Shown: positions 24,330-37,202 of the stretch, piece by piece
How the letters are laid out: every line of letters begins with the position of its first letter
Numbering within the stretch: the stretch's first letter is position 1
NCBI GenBank assembly: GCA_948099385.1
Contig: CANUEZ040000193.1
Location: 1,376,501 to 1,440,500 of the forward strand
Direction of reading: 5' to 3'
DNA: 64,000 nt
Origin: Fasciola hepatica
Taxonomy: Eukaryota > Platyhelminthes > Trematoda > Plagiorchiida > Fasciolidae
The notes under the pieces: generated by a model
What the model saw: the letters and a program-made list of their open reading frames with translations, nothing else
What the model was told of the DNA's origin: nothing
The model's database searches: none
Program-made: the position numbers and the translations under genes

Positions 24330-25880
24330 CTTATGAAGAACCTCGATAAATTCACACGCTACGTTTTCGGTGGCAGACTGATGTATTCGGATGGTTGTTA
24401 GGGTACAAGAAAAGAAGGCAGCAGACTGATTATTCTAACTCAATGAAACGGTTATTGCCAAGTCCAACGCATCCGCGTTAGCAATTCAGGGAGCTTTTTG
24501 GTCCACCGTTAGAGCCATAACATCTTCTACTGTCTTTTGGAGGAGTTCAAAAGCTCATTTTAGATTTACGGTAGAGGATACGTTGTATTTTTACAAGCGG
24601 ACTGATCTTATTGGAGAACTACGGTACTCACTGTGCGTAATGGGAAAATATTGGCGGTAGCTCGATACAGAGAAGGGAGTTGAGACGGCGGTGTAATCTC
24701 GCTCAAGGGTTTATTCCTGTCGGTATCAGGTCTTACTTCTCTTTGCCATATCAGGTAACAAAAAATGTTGTGTTTTAGTTGCGGCAGTCACAGTTTTCGT
24801 TCTTTTTGAATAAAATGCCGTTTTCACAGCGGCCTTCATGTCACACCCAAGGTTTTGATTGTGGTCTTCCTTGGTTATGCCGCATACGGTCAAGTTGTCT
24901 ATGTGGGCGACCGCATGTATGAGACTTTCAGTCTTCAGCTTGTCGCTATTGGTACTATGAAAACAGGCAACTCCATTCTTAACCCTTAACGATTTTCATC
25001 GTAATTGATAGAGAGCATAAAAAGCTTCAAAAGCCGTATGTCGCTTTTATGCTCCAGGTCAGGGATTCAATGTTACTTATTAGTCAAATATCAGGTAATA
25101 TGTATTACGCAGCCTCCACTACTTCGTCCATTCGAGGTAGCGGATGGGCTTACAAACTAGTAATGCGAGTGATAGTTTGACTGTAATTCAATGCCATCCC
25201 TTTACTGTGGGTCGCGTTCTTAGTTACGAGAACCTGCGGCCTCCATGGAGAGTTGGCCGTTTTAACGATGTCAACATTCAGGAGACACTGGATTTCAATC
25301 AGCGTGAAACATTCACCATCAACAGAATATCTGAGCGGCTTTTTATGGATGGGTTTAAGAGAGAAGGCTAAAACCCGGCGGCACCCAGGTCGCAAAGTGA
25401 AAATGTAACGTGTTCCATCTTGTCACGTGACCCTGGGGAATCATAACCCATTCTGCCTCGATCGAAGGTTTCAAACGTTTTTTCACTGACAGAGAACACA
25501 CTGGGGTAGCGGAATAAGAGGAACGGTTCTCAGCTGCGCAAGTTATTGTTTGTTTCTGATCAGTCTTTATTGATCTAGTCACATCATAGACTGTTTGAAA
25601 ACTTCAGGGTATTTTGTTCTTTAAGTCTTGTCCTAATGGAATTGGAGTGAAGACCAGTAATAGATGCATCAAGCATAAAATCGTCACGATGTTCTTCAAC
25701 AGACACAGGACGAAAATAACTGTGTTTCGTGAATATTTTGATATTCCAAACGAACTGGTCGAGGCTGTGCCCAGTTCCCTGTTTACTTGTAGTAGGGGAA
25801 AAACGATGAAAAAACACACTTTCGAAGTTGACGTACAGGGACTGGAGAGTTGAAATGGCACTGTCAAGGGTCTAATATTC
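24330..25880 (-). pseudogene. Ty3/gypsy gag-RT-RNase H relic of a second lineage, in the spacer
   Basis: In the minus direction, a gag tail comes first (about 25820-25590): MLDASITGLHSNSIRTRL followed by EQNTLKFSNSL, the pattern of gypsy gag ends. Then RT: LKPIHKKPLRYSVDGE, ANSPWRPQVLVTK, and MALNYSQTITRITSL where intact elements have DYS-T-IN-FT-L (25395-25150). Next is HIDNLTVCG (IDN near 24893-24904), the box in a lineage that carries Y-L/I-D-N, followed by KEDHNQNLG. RNase H follows with ANADALDLAITVS (about 24447-24485), the TDAS box, then a weak KW.HF segment. The protease and zinc knuckle are not visible between gag and RT, so gag and RT look brought together by deletion. Stops and frameshifts occur throughout. 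This is not the CsRn1-type family of the arms. Confidence 0.72.
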
Positions 25881-27424
25881 GGAAATGTGTTCAGAGACAT
25901 TTACGGAGACAAAATTGAGGTTCGTCCCAAGTTTGTTGGATCCTTTGGGAATTATTCGTCCGGGAAACGTGATGCAGGTTCATAACCAACATATTCACTG
26001 TTTGGATGCATCGGTAACGTTCACCCATCAATTTGCATGTTTTTCTTGTTTCTTTACTGGTTGAGTAAACTGCAATTTCCGTGAATGAGTTCGTTCGTAA
26101 AGAATGCTTAGGACTTCGAAACTCAAACAGTGAAGTTGTACATGAGATGAAACGCAAAACGCAGTAACGGAAATACAAATAGATACAGAAATCATACAAT
26201 AAGGAGTGAACTGTCATGATAATCGTAAATTAGTCTTGAGTATATTAATCCTATTTGAAAATTCGATGGTAGCCAGTTGAAACCAATTTATGAACCAGTG
26301 ATAACTAGCGGTCAATCAGATAGATTTTGGTTTTCTAAAGGGGTACAAGGGATCATATTGAATGCGAATGCAATAAACTGTTTCTTCTGGGTACATCTTT
26401 GTACCGAACAAACATAAAAATTCACGTCAACATACAAATTACCTGGGTCGATGTCTTTCAGTTACGGGTATTTCATGGGCTTCATTACCAGTGCCGTAAG
26501 AGATTTTGAATAGATTCTGAGGTATTCTGATGGAAATCACCTTCCTCAATAGTTATGAACCACAACCTGAATATCATCAGGCCAGTTTTTCAGTTTCCTT
26601 GGTAAGCCACAACTTCCCACCTGATGATTAATTTTATTATTCGAGCAAACCTTAATGACTCTATATTCAATCACTCTAGGGGTAAGAGGTATTTATTCAT
26701 GCGTGCTTTGTCCCACTAATGATACGATCTGTTTTATTCTTGTCTATTTGTACCTAACCTCATCTTATCGGACCTAATCAGGATCACTGTGAAATTACCT
26801 TTTCAAGCTTTAGTGACGTGAATACAATGAGATGACTTTAGGGCAGTCAACGCCTTCCTCTCCTTCGTTGTTTTTTGGGATCATTTGTATTTTGGTTCCT
26901 CGGGGTGTGACATATTCCAAATCTGGCATCATTGTTCTGTTTATTAAATGACATTTATCTGTCAGTATCTGTTTTTCAGTAAATGTGAATATAAAGCTCT
27001 TGTAATAATTCAGGTTGGGCTGTAATAAGTTACCGACGCACCAAAATGCAGAGGTACTTTCTGACACCGATGTTGGTCCTTATTTACGTGTACGCTTGAT
27101 TAAAATCCAAGTCCCCAAGATGTCACTAGATTTAAGATGTGTTGTGGGCAGATTTCCGTTACGAAATATTGATGTCAGTTAGGCACAATACTCATCTGGA
27201 AACTAATCTTAGGAATCCAATGAGATGTAGATCAGAATTATAATAAATGCTCGTTCACATCTGTCATATAACAACAATTTGTGGATCGAGCCACGTCAGA
27301 TTCGAGATTCGCAACAATCCAGTGTAATGACAAGAATTTCTAGATACAGTATTCGCCCCCCCCCCCAAAAAAAAGGAATTACTATTGGACGCAAAGGTTA
27401 GAGAGCATCCACAAACATGCTTTT
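25881..27424. other. Spacer, right part: no gene recognised
   Basis: Short frames only (25891-26217 minus, 26810-27067 minus), with no motif. It ends at the C11A8 tract and the dispersed-repeat tail that borders the right arm. Confidence 0.4.
27356..27374. repeat. C11A8 homopolymer pair
   Basis: Eleven C residues run directly into eight A residues, about 130 bp inside the inner boundary of the right arm (27504). Confidence 0.9.
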
Positions 27425-27660
27425 CATTTATTTATTGAAATCACAAAATGTTTCGACTTGGGAAACTGTTCTAACAGTGACAATCACGATTACAATCACA
27501 TCTAAGTTGCTGGGGAATACCTCAGCAAGAAACGGGTGCCGCATTCTACCTGTGTGTGCCAGATTGGGTGGCGGTGGGAGTCTGTGATTGCGACGCCATC
27601 AACTCCTCTCATCAGACACAGTGGTGGGGGGTTCAACTAGCCATTTTCACCTTCCAGATG
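27425..27660 (-). repeat. Dispersed repeat straddling the inner end of the right arm
   Basis: In minus orientation the body (27660 to 27504) contains TTTCTTGCTGAGGTATTCC and CCCCAGCAACTTA, and the tail (27503 to 27425) ends with GATTTCAATAAATAAAT. The body has a counterpart at the inner end of the left arm (about 18305-18438), but those two differ at about eight sites in 115 bp, whereas adjoining arm sequence is identical. The tail has no clear left counterpart. A second, diverged copy with the same kind of tail is at 28520-28600. Confidence 0.55.
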
Positions 27661-27958
27661 ATTCTCATTTGCCAGTGGTGACAATATGATCCAAACTGTG
27701 GATTTCTCTGCACCATCACTTCGGTCTTTGTAAGAAGAATGTTTGTCAATTGTGGAAGCTTCATCACGTGAACCAAGCGTATGTTCGGAATCCCAGTTGG
27801 ATTTGTTTTTTTGTTTTCATAGTATATGCTATGTCCATCAGCAATGACAACAAGGGATGCGTTGCTTAGTTGCGTTCAATTTTCACTGGAACTCACTTGT
27901 CAGTAGACTTGAAGTGGTACTTTGTGGTACGTAGTTATGAGTTTCCACAGCTTGCAAG

Positions 27959-27960
<2 letters not shown>

Positions 27961-28022
<62 letters not shown>

Positions 28023-28023
28023 T
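27961..28023. repeat. (TA)n microsatellite
   Basis: Right-arm mirror of 17903-17981, shorter by about 16 bp. Confidence 0.95.
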
Positions 28024-28519
28024 TATTATTAAAAACATCAATCACACGTGGAATGCAATCAGTTGCCATACATACCAGTGAACGGATAGAAAGCAAAGCA
28101 TCTTGAATAGCGATCTCCCATTGCGAAACTACAGTCTCCTCGATTTCAGAGCTATGGAGATAACTTTTCAAGGGAGCCCTTCATGTTTTCGACCTATACG
28201 TGGGCCCGAGATTGTATGCAGTGATTTTTCTGAGGACCACACGCTTATTTCGCAGGGACTCAGACAGCTCGGTCGACATGTCACTCGCCCCTCGATCAGA
28301 GTGCATGTACACGAGCATGCCAAAATGGTAAAAAGTTCACACATCCAATCGATGGCCACGGGAGAATGCATAAGTGAACAACGAAGACGCTTTGGGGGAA
28401 TAGCGGTTTTCATCAATGATATTCAGTCTCTCGAATGGTTGCGTTGCTTTGACGAGTCGAGAGTGGTGTTTTATGCAGTCGCGAGATGCACGGCTTAAAG
28501 AGATTCACCAAGTATTCTA

Positions 28520-28544
28520 ATTTATTTATTTATTGAAATCACAA
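28520..28544 (-). repeat. Retroelement-like 3' tail (right arm)
   Basis: Mirror of 17382-17406: TTTATTTATTTATTG followed by AAATCACAAA. Confidence 0.5.
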
Positions 28545-31355
28545 ATAATTTTTTGTTGCAAAACTGGTCCAGCAGTAAGAAGAATGAGGTAATTTCCTTG
28601 CTGAATTACTCACGCGAACGAATCCTGAACAAATTTGAACTGACAAAGTTTGTCGTGTGCAAATTTACTTCATTTCACAAAGTATCCATTCGGCTACAAC
28701 TATAGGTTTCCCCTGCAATTTTACAAGCGAGAACATCGTATTCATATGGGAGTAAGAATGGGGCAGCAATAAACAATGTAGACACGAAGGACATTTGATA
28801 CGTGATATGGTTTCATTGAACGATGACCACGAACAGAGATCCCACATTATATGAGTATGCACCATCTGCATACAAAGTACCAACTAACAGTTTTGCATGA
28901 ACCCAAACACACATGATCCACCCATATCTGTTTGACATTTTGCTCATCTGCCCAAAAATGAAAGTGGTTACAAATCCACAAAATCTTGGAAATATTGTAC
29001 TTACTTGCCAATCAGCGTCTACGTACCAACCGACAACGTTTCAACCAGAATGCATCTTTCATTGGATGGTTTGTTGATTAGAGGGAGCAACGCCCACCCC
29101 TTACGTGATGAGAACCAACGGTTTCCTATTTGGACTCTGAAGAGCGTGAGCAACAATAGGAAATGGTACACACTAGAATATCCTCAATCATCCGGAACAT
29201 ATATATATATATATATATATATATGCATTGGGGGAACAATTACTCAGATATCACATCTCTATCAATACTTTTGAGGAATCCTGATCATGTCTGCTAGAAT
29301 TGTCGTAGTTTCGTTCATCATATTGTCAAGTTGGATATATTGTGGTCTTTAGGCATGTTCCGACAATTTTGCGGAGGTCGCGGTTGGCATTTGTTTGATG
29401 GTTATTCCATACGAGAGGACATATTGCGAAGCACATGTACTGTGTGAAACTGAAGGACAAGCTTGTGGTTCGCGTTTGATCATATATGGGAGGATAGCTC
29501 CCCTGATACCAGCACTAGTCCCATCCACAAGCATCGTCTTCACTAGGGTTTCTGCATTCCTAAATAGATCAACGAACAGTCAGTAAGACTGTTGCTACGG
29601 GGATCCTGGTTGGATTTCGTATGTGATCAATGTCAGTAACACGAGCTTGCCATGGAGCCCTAGGGAGCCGATTAATGTAAACGGTCTAGTTACCCGAAAT
29701 TTCATTGAAAAACTCCGTGATTGTTCGCAGCTAGAATACCAACACATGTAGTTTATGAGATTTACATCAACCACGGAAAGGTGTCGGAAGAATTATTCAA
29801 GCGGAATGGGCCATATCCGATGATTTCATTATTTTCTGCAAACAGTCAGACAATCGGCTGTTTTACTTCACAACTGAGACCACACTGATTTCGTGTTTGC
29901 TCAGGTAAATGTCAGGTTAACGAAGTTCATTGCACTTACATTTTGCCTGGCGTTTCTCCTCATTGTCCAATATCCTAATTTCACTTTATCTAATTTTTTT
30001 CCTAATAATCCATCCTACGTATGAATCACACACACACACAAGGCAGTTTGATATATTTATCAGAAAAACAACACGCGGGGATGAAATCTCATTTATCAGT
30101 CTCATTTCTTCTGCTTCACCGGTTTCCTTTGTGATGAACCGGAGGATAAATCTGTCCATTTCTCTGGTACTATTACTGCTAACTAGTCGTTCTCGGATCT
30201 CAACAGAACTAATTATTTCTCTACATTGTTATGTTCAGAAAACGTGTTATATTAGGCAAACTCACTCTCGTTTAATGCCATACATCGTCAACCAAGTAAA
30301 TTTCCACTCTCTTCCATTCTTCATAACTCGAATATGAATATGAATTAAATAAAATTTCGAACACAACTTTGTCCCATTTTCCTTTACTTCAGATGCAACG
30401 GCCGCAGTGTTTGCTGTTCAATCTACTACAACATGGAATCCGGCACTTTTGGACTCTCATTCCATGTTGATTCTCGTCTGTGCGTAAATATGTCCACCAT
30501 AACTGGCGTTTGGATGCGGTTTGGTCGACCAAATAGATAACTGACCACACGTGGACGTGCACTGTACTTTGGATCACTAATACATATTATTGGCCAAATA
30601 CAAAATTTTATTGCAATGTTCAAATGAATTTGGTGCATGCAAGTACATTTTCTTGGAAAATAAATAAATTCTATCGAAGGGAAGAAAACGTTTGTCATTG
30701 TGTTATTTGAAAATGACCAATCGTATTACCAAATTAGTCGAAATCATGGATCGGTCGTGAGGCACGCATAACAGCTGCACAAATGCATGCATTGGAGATT
30801 ACCAAAGCCAGTTGTGCCTTGCGACTGAATAAAATGTTTCACGTGCTATCGTTCAGTTCACTTGCAATTGTAGTGCTGCTGACATTAGCAGAATGAATGG
30901 CTATTTAGCTCAGCATTTGCGAGAGCACACAATAAATTGTTTTCAAAAGAGAGTTGTAAGCACGCTTCGTGTTTTCGTGTATTGTGTTCTTAGACATTGA
31001 CATGGCATTCTACTAAATTACTTGGACTGCATTATACCACTGTTTGTTGAAAAATGGAGTATCAGTCCTCAGAGCGTTGCATTTTTATAGTTCAGATCTT
31101 GGTTGGGACACATTTTACCGGGGGATGTTGGGGCACGGGAACGACATGAATATCAGGGCGAGCAGACGAACCAAACGAGGGCCACAGACAAAGTAACACG
31201 CGACGAATATATCGGAGGCTTTCGGTGGCAGGTAAGAAGAGGCATATAGACTACTAGAGGGAAACCAGCGGGATTTCTGCCAACCAGCAAAATAGCCCAG
31301 ACAAGGGGCTGCCGATCAGGTTGTCAACTGAGACATTCAAACCAACCGAATAGAA
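28545..31355. other. Inner right arm, no gene recognised
   Basis: Mirror of the inner left arm. The 131-codon plus frame 28103-28498 just before it is the longer form of the left frame 17524-17823, differing by one G at 28394-28398. The 135-codon frame 29930-30337 is low in complexity and motif-free. Confidence 0.45.
29199..29224. repeat. (TA)n microsatellite
   Basis: Right-arm mirror of 16700-16728. Confidence 0.95.
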
Positions 31356-31760
31356 ATGATGTCCAAGAGTAACAAGCTATCGGCCACGTGCAACTGGCCA
31401 GAACGCATTCGAAGCACCCAAGCTGTCGCAGAAGAAATGCTGGTGCCGCGCAGTCTGAAAAGAGCCCATATAACTGGACTTGTTCGGCCGTTAGGATATC
31501 AGTATCCCATCCCGTCTTGTCGTCCTTGTTACAATTTACCCATCTCTCGCCAACCTTGAACGTATCAAGTGGAGCAAGTCAGGGTTGCTCCATATCCTAC
31601 TTCTCTTCAACATTTCCGAAGAGGATGTTCAGCGGAATGTGGTATCCAGTCTACTAAACGGCAAGGGTGGCCTTCATCCAGGGAACAGTTCCTTACTTAG
31701 ATTACTCTGATGACATCGCCTTGCTAAGTGACGATGCATGACGAATGCATTTTCGACCCT
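31356..31760 (+). pseudogene. Second RTE-type reverse transcriptase relic, right arm
   Basis: Mirror copy of 14165-14569. YSDD lies at 31703-31714 inside LDYSDDIALLSDDA, followed by a TGA stop. The overlapping frames at 31356-31559 and 31388-31657 are fragments of the same relic read in different frames. It is identical to the left arm over the stretches compared. Confidence 0.6.
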
Positions 31761-32396
31761 CATATAACTAGGGAGTTTGCATACTGCTATTGATTGTGTT
31801 TAAAAGGAGATCAGTTCACGACTAGCGAGAAATAGAGCAGCTTCTGCAAACGAGTCTACTGTGGGTTGAGAATGCTCCACTGCCTTTCATGTTTGATCAT
31901 CAATATCTCCGAAGCACTGATCATGGCTGGTTTTAAAATCAAGTGAGCAGTGACGAAGATCGTTAGGACCAGATAGTCGCCCTTGACTAAAGTAATCACT
32001 TTACACAGCCTCCGACTGAATGCGATTGTTTTTCTTATATCTGTCCACTTTTAGCATTCCCGTGCCCAAATCGCGCATGCTCAACAAGACCAAGGACACA
32101 GGCTGGTCGTGAAATCATAACTCGGCCTGGGGTGATGAAGAGGTTAGCATCAGCGCTGGCTCCGGTTGATGCTATCCACCCACATGCGTGGTACCCAAAA
32201 CATGAGCATTGTGGTTCTCGAGAGATGTTGAAAAAAATGTCTCAGAATGGAAGTCATTGAAGCAACTGCTGTAGAGCTTGTTGGTTTCAATTTCGTTTAT
32301 CTGAAACACATCGGAAAATATATAAATAAATCTAGAATGAAGAAATGCATTCTTTCTTTCCGTGAATCTTTCTCATTCTCCCTTTGCAATTTACCC

Positions 32397-32398
<2 letters not shown>

Positions 32399-32446
<48 letters not shown>
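32399..32446. repeat. (TA)n microsatellite
   Basis: Right-arm mirror of 13483-13526. Confidence 0.95.
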
Positions 32447-32449
<3 letters not shown>

Positions 32450-32469
32450 CAGTACGTATCGTAAATAAC

Positions 32470-32497
32470 AATATATATATATATAAATATATATATC
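32470..32497. repeat. (TA)n microsatellite
   Basis: Right-arm mirror of 13434-13460, interrupted by AAA. Confidence 0.9.
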
Positions 32498-35046
32498 TAT
32501 GCATATTTATAGGTCGCTCAAATAATGGTGAATAGGATTATCACGATTGGCTGTGCTATAATTTGTTGACCTGAGTCTTTCTCATATTAAATGTATTCTT
32601 ATTATCATTCGGTAATTGCGATTTCTCGCACGGTAACCAGAACCCTATGAACAGCTTCTTTTGCCCTGAAAGAAAAATAAGACATCCCTCTGTTGTTGTT
32701 TTATCTGTTTCCGTTATAATACTGTCCGACTGTTTAATTTAATAGAACTACAACCAGTGGAAAAGCTTTTCTTTACAGCATGATCTCAAGTCGCTACGAA
32801 CTTTTCCATTTACATATCAAAGAGCGATGATGCTCTTAGTACCGTTAGATTTAATATTGCTTCACGTTCTCTTCACTGTTTATTCGTCAAGACGAAACAA
32901 ATAGATGTTACTACTAGAAATGTGTCCGCAGTCAACATTGTTCTTCTAAAGTGATCCCTATTCACTATAAATTCGTGAATCCCAAGAATTGTTTACAATG
33001 AAACTGGAAACCATATCCGACTCATGTGTTTCATGGAAACGGTAAATTTTAAATTTTACAGGATAGCTTCCTCATTGCTTATGCTACTTGATCCAGCTTT
33101 TGCAAACTGTCATTCTAGACTGATTGATAAGACACAACAGGTAAATAGGTATTTTTCAATCAAATTTATAGCAGCGTAATTAGTTAAATTCCCTGGTACA
33201 GAATTAGGCTTTTATGTGGCCAGCGGGTCCAGTCAAGCACCTCCAATACAGATGCTACCAGCATGAATATTGCATTCATTCACCCGTCCACGTACGTCCT
33301 ACCATCCTATACCCTCCCTGGTCCTTTCGAACAAGTCATTTGGCATCCAAAAACTATAATTGTGACTTCCTTTGTTTGTCCACATGGTTTATTCTTCACT
33401 TTTCTCAAATTGAGGACATGCCCACCAACGGGAATGACAATTTCCCACATCATCGAACCCGTTGACACTGGTGTTGCTTTCGCCCCTTGGAAACCCATAA
33501 CAATTGTGCCCACTCCCAAACGCTCCAGTTCTAATATTTTGCTGAGACATTCTCGAATGAAACAAATCTCAGTAGCTGAGTGGTTTATTCCACTCGGTTC
33601 GGTAAGAGTGACTGTTAGCGGCTGTCTGGATGATTTAGTTCCGTTTCATCGCGCGCATCTTCTAAGACCTGCGAACTCAATAACAACGCCCGCATAATCA
33701 AACTGTACTGGAGAGCCGGAGGGTGGCCCCTCATTCCAAGTTATCTTATTCCCGGAAGATAGGTACTTCACATTTGCGACGACCTCAACCCCACTTAACA
33801 TCTCACTGTATATTACCAGAAGGATTTTTCAGAACCTGAACTCTTTGAACGGGGTCGTTCGACAGAAGCCAAGCCATGTCATCAATGAAAAAATGTGCCG
33901 TGAAACACTTACATTTTCCAACTCCTAATAAGTTTCAGACAACTTACAAACCTGTGTTCATCGTAGTTCAGGTTGATGGACTTTATGATTTTCTGATTGC
34001 TGAGCTTGACCTTGAAATCGTAACGAGTCCCACTTTAACCAATGCAACATCATCAGTGCGCAGGCTTTCAGTGGTGCAGAATGATAGTTATCTTTAATGA
34101 TAATATCCACATAATTTTGGGGTTTAAGGGACAAGCTGACTGCATACGGATTTGATTCGTTTTTGAGCTCATCAACAAACAGTATCTATTAGTTCTTCTG
34201 AAGCACTAACCGAAATCCTGTCGGCCGATATATATCGAAATGTGTGTAGCAGAACTCGTTATTCAACGAGATTCATGCGAATTTCCGTTGCATAATTTGG
34301 ATCTGTGTACTTTGTGATCTATCAAACTCATATCATGCCTCCCAGTTCAGGAGCGATTCCTTCTTGTCCCACAGGGTCTATTCTTATTGTGCGTAAACAG
34401 GAAACATGACAGAAGAAGGCCAGTCGTATATTCAATATGCGGTTACGGAATTCACTTTTGCTTTTACATTTACTGAATATATACTTATTATGTGCGTGTT
34501 TGTATCCACCATTTTCAAGTAATACAGACTAATGATTGATCAGAGTAGTTGCTACTTATCAAAACGTCCCAACATCTGATATATGTAGTTAGGGTTTTGG
34601 ACTGCGAGAGAAATGGTCTCATTGTCACTCCTCTTCACTACCAAAATTGGATAATATAGAAAGGAATTTTCTATACCATTTTGGTTCAATAACCGGCGAT
34701 TTCAGGGAATCGAAATAATGTGCAATGTGCTTGATCAACTACTGAAATGCATGAATCATATACAACTCTCTTGCTTGTAACTCCCCAACTCGGCTGAATG
34801 TTTTGTGAGAGTAAATCTCGCGCCGGTTACATTCGTTATGATTGAGAACGCTGTTGTGGGTAAGCAAGCCCTAAAAATTGACTCAGTGCAATGTGTACAT
34901 AAAATCGGCACAGTCGATGAAGGTCGTCTGGTGCTTGGTCAAATGTGATGGGATCAACAGCTTCAGATAGATGCAAGGTAAGTGCGTGCGTTGTAAGATT
35001 AAGTTGATGGGTTTATTCAACCATCTTGCTATATAATAACGCATTT

Positions 35047-35794
35047 TCAAACCATCAAAAACAAATTCCCGTATTGTTCATCAGTATCCGCATGTACAAA
35101 ATCCAAAATAGTTTTCCTATCAGATTTCGGAAATGTCAAAATCGAACCACCACTATTATTTTCACTGGCGAATGTATGTGAAATCGAAGCCCCATTGGTG
35201 GATACACTATCGGAAAGCACACTGTAGACTCGGTTCTTGAATAGACCAAGTGAGCTTGTTAACAGAACACGAACCACGAATCGTTATTCACAAGATGCCC
35301 GGGGTTGGAGAAAATCATCAACCATCTTTATGATCGACTGACATCCGCGTCCAGTCACTGATTTTGCACATTCTTTTGTTGCATGCCTTTATGAAATGCA
35401 AAATGAGTTCTCTTGTTCGGCCTTTGCATTTGGTGATCCTATTCTTCGAGATCTTTTTTGGACAACTATCAATAGGTGAAAGCGTATTTTCTCATGGAGC
35501 TAAATTGACCACCTGTAGTTAGTAACGCTTCTTGGTCCACCATTCCTTTCATTACAAAAACGGTGAGTTATTTTTCCGCTAACGTTTGCAATGAGAACAA
35601 TTTCTTACTGTGTCCCTAAATGCGAAGTGCCCATGAACAATCCAGCCACAGCACCGCAGTACTGACAGTACATGCAAAGGACCTTTATGTCCGTTCCTTT
35701 CGTGGTAGTATTGGAACACTGACTTAGTGACATACATGTTTTGTGGATGTATGACAATGTGCTTGTGTTCCAACTGGGGTAGAGTGTGTTCCAT
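35047..35794 (-). pseudogene. BEL/Pao-type integrase relic, right arm
   Basis: Mirror copy of 9392-10139. The zinc module lies in the frame 35579-35794 with the same HHCC spacing and Gly instead of Asp at residue 49. The frame 35047-35277 corresponds to the doubtful downstream region and has a few substitutions relative to the left arm. Confidence 0.58.
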
Positions 35795-36031
35795 CGTAAA
35801 CTTATTCCAACTCGTATTACAACATCCCGCTTGAATGGATTATGGTATTTTAATTAGCCTGATAGCGACTACGACCTATTCTGAACTTGTGCTCGATTAG
35901 AAGACACAGTTGACTCCATATCGAGGGTTTCCCTCGGTCAGTTACGTAATTTCGGGACTTCCTGATTTCTGTAGGTCTCAGGTTATCACAATGGTTATTT
36001 CAGTGGTAGGCCATTTTATCATTGTCACTTT

Positions 36032-36078
<47 letters not shown>

Positions 36079-37202
36079 AAAGCACAAGGTATTTTCAGTA
36101 ATTTCTCAAAGAGGTGATTTAGTGATCAACTTTTCCGAATAAAATTATCAATAAACTGATTCTAAGTAATTTACTTCGACATTTTAACAACGATGTCCTA
36201 GTGTCAGACTTAGGAACATAAGCATCCAGGTGAACAATCTTATATGGATCAAAAAATTATAATACTCAGATTCCAAGAAATTTTCTTGTTGTTATTTAAA
36301 GGACGTATATTTTGGAAGGATGACATTGCTTGGCACAATGTGTCCTCTGTTCAATGCCCTGAACACAATGCCACTTTAAACACTGTGTGCGGAATCCGTA
36401 GATCATGTGATGTTGACAGTATTCTCCACAACCAAGTCATGTAAGAACGTGGACCCATCTCACACGGGCAAATAGCAATTGAAAGTTTCACTGTGCAGTG
36501 TATTTTCCAGTTGAATATGAAACAGTTAATGTCCTCCTATTAGGGACAGCACGCGGACTACTAATTTAAGGGGACCATTGAAAAACTAGTCAAGACAATT
36601 TCGTTGGAACCTGGGCACGAAGTACGGCATCATCCTTCCCCAAGACTATTCTTGACAAGTAAAACTAAGTTATGATAGAATGTTAATCGATCAGTAGGTT
36701 TTGCAACTAATAATTTATATAAACATACTTTACAAAATTGAGTGATGTACCGATCCTATGGAGAACGTCTGTCGTCTGAAACAATCGCACATAACTTTGA
36801 CCACGGCAACGTGTTCACTATCCACCATTGTTATAAGAATGCGACGACCGAGCTCCAATGCCAGCTGGGGTAATAACTTCAACCAAATTATTTTGCACTC
36901 ATCCTCTGTGATGTACCGTTAAAATTAGTAATACAGTGTCGATAACAAATACTATCACGTTCCCATTTCACCGTGATTAGCTCCCCATCAATATAGGTGT
37001 GTCTTGACGCAATTTTACTTCAACGTCTGTGCGAAGTGTAGATTTGTCAATATGAGTGACATATCGGTTGATTACACCAATTTATTTAACTAGCTTCTAC
37101 CTTTCACGGCCAAACTGACTGGTGAGTAGTTTGCGTCCTTGTTCCAAACTTCATCTCCAATTTTGTGGATTTTGAGCTACCTTTCCTGTTCACATGCGGT
37201 TA
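35795..37202. other. Right-arm stretch, no gene recognised
   Basis: Mirror of left 7995-9391. It holds a (TA)n tract and the motif-free frame 36244-36444. Confidence 0.4.
36035..36074. repeat. (TA)n microsatellite
   Basis: Right-arm mirror of 9117-9151, longer and uninterrupted. Confidence 0.95.

Larger units (their letters stand above)
18439..27503. other. Non-duplicated spacer at the palindrome centre
   Basis: About 9.07 kb lying between the two arms, with no mirrored partner in the window. It contains a weak non-LTR RT relic (22435-22760), a (TA)n tract (23093-23135), a GC-richer purine-skewed block (23266-23775), a gypsy-type gag/RT/RNase H relic on the minus strand (24330-25880), and two unusual homopolymer tracts (G10 at 19939, C11A8 at 27356). 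I see no intact gene in it. Confidence 0.85.
31761..35046. other. Right-arm stretch between second RTE and BEL/Pao relics, no gene recognised
   Basis: Mirror of left 10140-14164, lacking the 745-bp segment. The join is near 33556, inside the frame 33263-33697, whose C-terminal half therefore differs from its left-arm equivalent. Confidence 0.4.

Noticed and set aside
25614..25853. Plus-strand frame in the spacer
   Set aside because: Antisense shadow of the gypsy gag-like segment on the minus strand.
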